NCBI RefSeq assembly: GCF_004011095.1
Contig: NZ_CP028129.1
Location: 310,001 to 374,000, forward strand
Length of the DNA: 64,000 nt
Direction: 5' to 3'
Source of the DNA: Rathayibacter rathayi
GTDB lineage: Bacteria > Actinomycetota > Actinomycetes > Actinomycetales > Microbacteriaceae
Made by a program: the position numbers and the translations under genes
Part shown: positions 62,656 through 64,000 of the stretch, one piece after another
Layout: the number at the start of each line of letters is the position of its first letter
Position numbering within the stretch: position 1 is the first letter of the stretch
Notes under the pieces: generated by a model
What the model was told of the DNA's origin: nothing
The model's database searches: none
Seen by the model: the letters and a program-made list of their open reading frames with translations, nothing else

Positions 62656-63942
62656 ATGGGCGTTTACGCGAAGGTCGGCTCGGCCCGCGCGCAGTCCCTC
62701 CGGGCAACCCTCGGCGGTGTCGCCATTCTGGGCGTCAGCGCTCTCGTCCTCGCTGGCTGCGCCAGCGGTGGCGACAGCGGATCGGGCGGCGACAGCGGTT
62801 CGGGTGACCTGTCCCTGAAGATCGGCACGATCCTCCCGCAGACCGGCACCCTCGCCGTCCTCGGTCCGCCCGAGATCGCGGGCGTCGACCAGGCTGTCGT
62901 CGACATCAACGCCGCCAAGGCCGGCATCACGATCGAGGCGGAGCAGAAGGACTCGGGCGACACCACGACCGATATCGCGACCCAGTCCGCGACCTCGCTG
63001 ATCGCGGACAACGTCTCGGCGATCATCGGAGCGGCGTCCTCGGGCGTTTCGAAGACCTTCATCGACCAGGTGACCCAGGCGGGCGTCGTCCAGATCTCGC
63101 CGGCCAACACCTCGCCGGACTTCACGACCTACGACGACGACGGCTACTACTGGCGCACCGCTCCCTCGGACGTGCTCCAGGGGCGCATTCTCGGTAACAA
63201 GATCCTCGGCGACGGCAAGACCAACGTCGCCATCCTGTACATGAACGACGCCTACGGCACGGGCCTCGAGAAGAACATCAAGGAGACCCTCGAGGCGGGC
63301 GGCGCGTCCGTCGCAGCCGAGGAGATCTTCGAGCCGGCGTCGACGGACTTCAACTCGGCGCTGACCTCGGTCCTCGCTCCGAACCCCGACGCGCTGGTCG
63401 TCATTTCGTTCGACGAGATCAAGACCATCGCGGAGCAGCTCTCGGCCAAGGGCTTCGACTTCTCGAAGCTCTACGGCACGGATGGCAACTACGGAGTCAT
63501 CGGCGAGTCCGACTCCAACGTCGATATCGCCGGAGCGCAGTTCACCAATCCCGGAGTTCAGGCATCGGACGACTTCCAGTCGACGTTGCAGTCGCTCGTT
63601 GAGTCGCAGGGCAACGACGCACTGACCGTGTTCAGCTATGCGCCCGAGTCCTACGACGCGACCGTCCTCACCGCGCTCGCCGCGCTGCAGGGCGGTGCAA
63701 CCGATGGCACGACGATCCGCGACAACCTCAAGTCGGTCTCTGGGGGCGGCACGAAATGCACCAGCTTCGCGGACTGCGCGACGTTGATCGCCGACGGCGA
63801 GGACATCGACTACGACGGCCTGTCCGGTCCGATCTCGTTCGACGACAACGGTGACACCAGCGAGGCGTCTGTCTCGATCTACAAGTACGGGGCGGGCAAC
63901 ACCACCTCGTTCGAGGAGACCGTCGAAGGTTCGCTGAACTGA
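62656..63942 (+). CDS. branched-chain amino acid ABC transporter substrate-binding lipoprotein (LivK-type)
   Basis: A 428-residue periplasmic-type binding protein. The signal peptide ends in the lipobox LVLAGC (about residue 36), then a Gly/Ser linker and the LivK fold: LKIGTILPQTGTLAVLGPPEIAGVDQAVVDIN, IIGAASSGVSKTF and VAILYMNDAYGTGLEKNI. An N-terminal lipid anchor is expected. Permease and ATPase genes would be expected beyond the window edge. AAGGAGC precedes the ATG. Confidence 0.92.
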   Translation: MGVYAKVGSARAQSLRATLGGVAILGVSALVLAGCASGGDSGSGGDSGSGDLSLKIGTILPQTGTLAVLGPPEIAGVDQAVVDINAAKAGITIEAEQKDSGDTTTDIATQSATSLIADNVSAIIGAASSGVSKTFIDQVTQAGVVQISPANTSPDFTTYDDDGYYWRTAPSDVLQGRILGNKILGDGKTNVAILYMNDAYGTGLEKNIKETLEAGGASVAAEEIFEPASTDFNSALTSVLAPNPDALVVISFDEIKTIAEQLSAKGFDFSKLYGTDGNYGVIGESDSNVDIAGAQFTNPGVQASDDFQSTLQSLVESQGNDALTVFSYAPESYDATVLTALAALQGGATDGTTIRDNLKSVSGGGTKCTSFADCATLIADGEDIDYDGLSGPISFDDNGDTSEASVSIYKYGAGNTTSFEETVEGSLN

Positions 63943-63972
63943 CGACGCGGTGACGCGGCTCCGGCCGCTTGC

Positions 63973-63985
63973 CCGAGGGGCTCGG
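63973..63985 (+). terminator. short hairpin near the window end
   Basis: CCGAG (63973-63977) and CTCGG (63981-63985) around GGG, followed by TCTTCT, 31 bases after the LivK-type gene. It is weak on its own and may extend beyond the window. Confidence 0.35.
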
Positions 63986-64000
63986 TCTTCTGACCGGGCC

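Overview
The window is a high-GC chromosome segment from an actinobacterium of the order Micrococcales, most plausibly Microbacteriaceae. This rests on gene order (rpsL-rpsG-fusA-tuf, rpsJ...rplO-secY-adk-map, infA-rpmJ-rpsM-rpsK-rpoA-rplQ), the many GTG starts, the Ala/Lys/Pro/Glu-rich tails on several ribosomal proteins, and a run of TAnnnT-N6/7-ATG starts that look leaderless. No species can be named from sequence alone.

Layout. 0.5-5.1 kb: the str operon (rpsL, rpsG, fusA, tuf). 5.1-7.1 kb: a frameshifted small gene, an antitoxin-like gene, a type IB topoisomerase and the S10 leader region. 7.1-19.7 kb: the S10/spc ribosomal protein genes, secY, adk and map. They are split after rplE by a terminator-like hairpin followed by a promoter for rpsH. 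19.8-28.0 kb: a PTS and mannitol module with a PRD regulator, a stand-alone EIIB, HPr, enzyme I, mannitol EIICB, EIIA and mannitol-1-phosphate dehydrogenase. Hairpins fill three of its gene junctions.

28.1-42.1 kb: an island of lower GC that interrupts the usual map-to-infA neighbourhood. It holds a frameshifted Sfp-type phosphopantetheinyl transferase, an extra homoserine dehydrogenase, a complete IS5-family element (895 bp, TAA target duplication), a 90-bp MITE-like element, a compact hybrid NRPS-PKS cluster and an IS remnant at its right edge. The cluster encodes a flavin reductase, a LysE/RhtB exporter, an A-PCP protein, a KS-AT-ACP protein, a free-standing luciferase-like monooxygenase, a gamma-carbonic-anhydrase-like protein, a type II thioesterase and a solute-binding-protein-like protein without a signal peptide. 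There is no condensation, ketoreductase or integrated thioesterase domain. The parts suggest that an amino acid is loaded by the A-PCP, extended once with malonyl-CoA, oxidised by the FMN-dependent monooxygenase, and exported. I do not recognise this cluster as a known pathway; it is the best candidate for something undescribed here.

42.2-64 kb: the core chromosome resumes with lepB (opposite strand), infA-rpmJ-rpsM-rpsK-rpoA-rplQ, truA between two related lipoproteins, rplM-rpsI, glmM, coaA, glmS, acpS, alr, tsaE-tsaB-rimI-tsaD, three small DUF4190-like membrane proteins, a THUMP-like methyltransferase, groES behind two CIRCE operators, rarD and a LivK-type binding lipoprotein. The window ends just after that gene.
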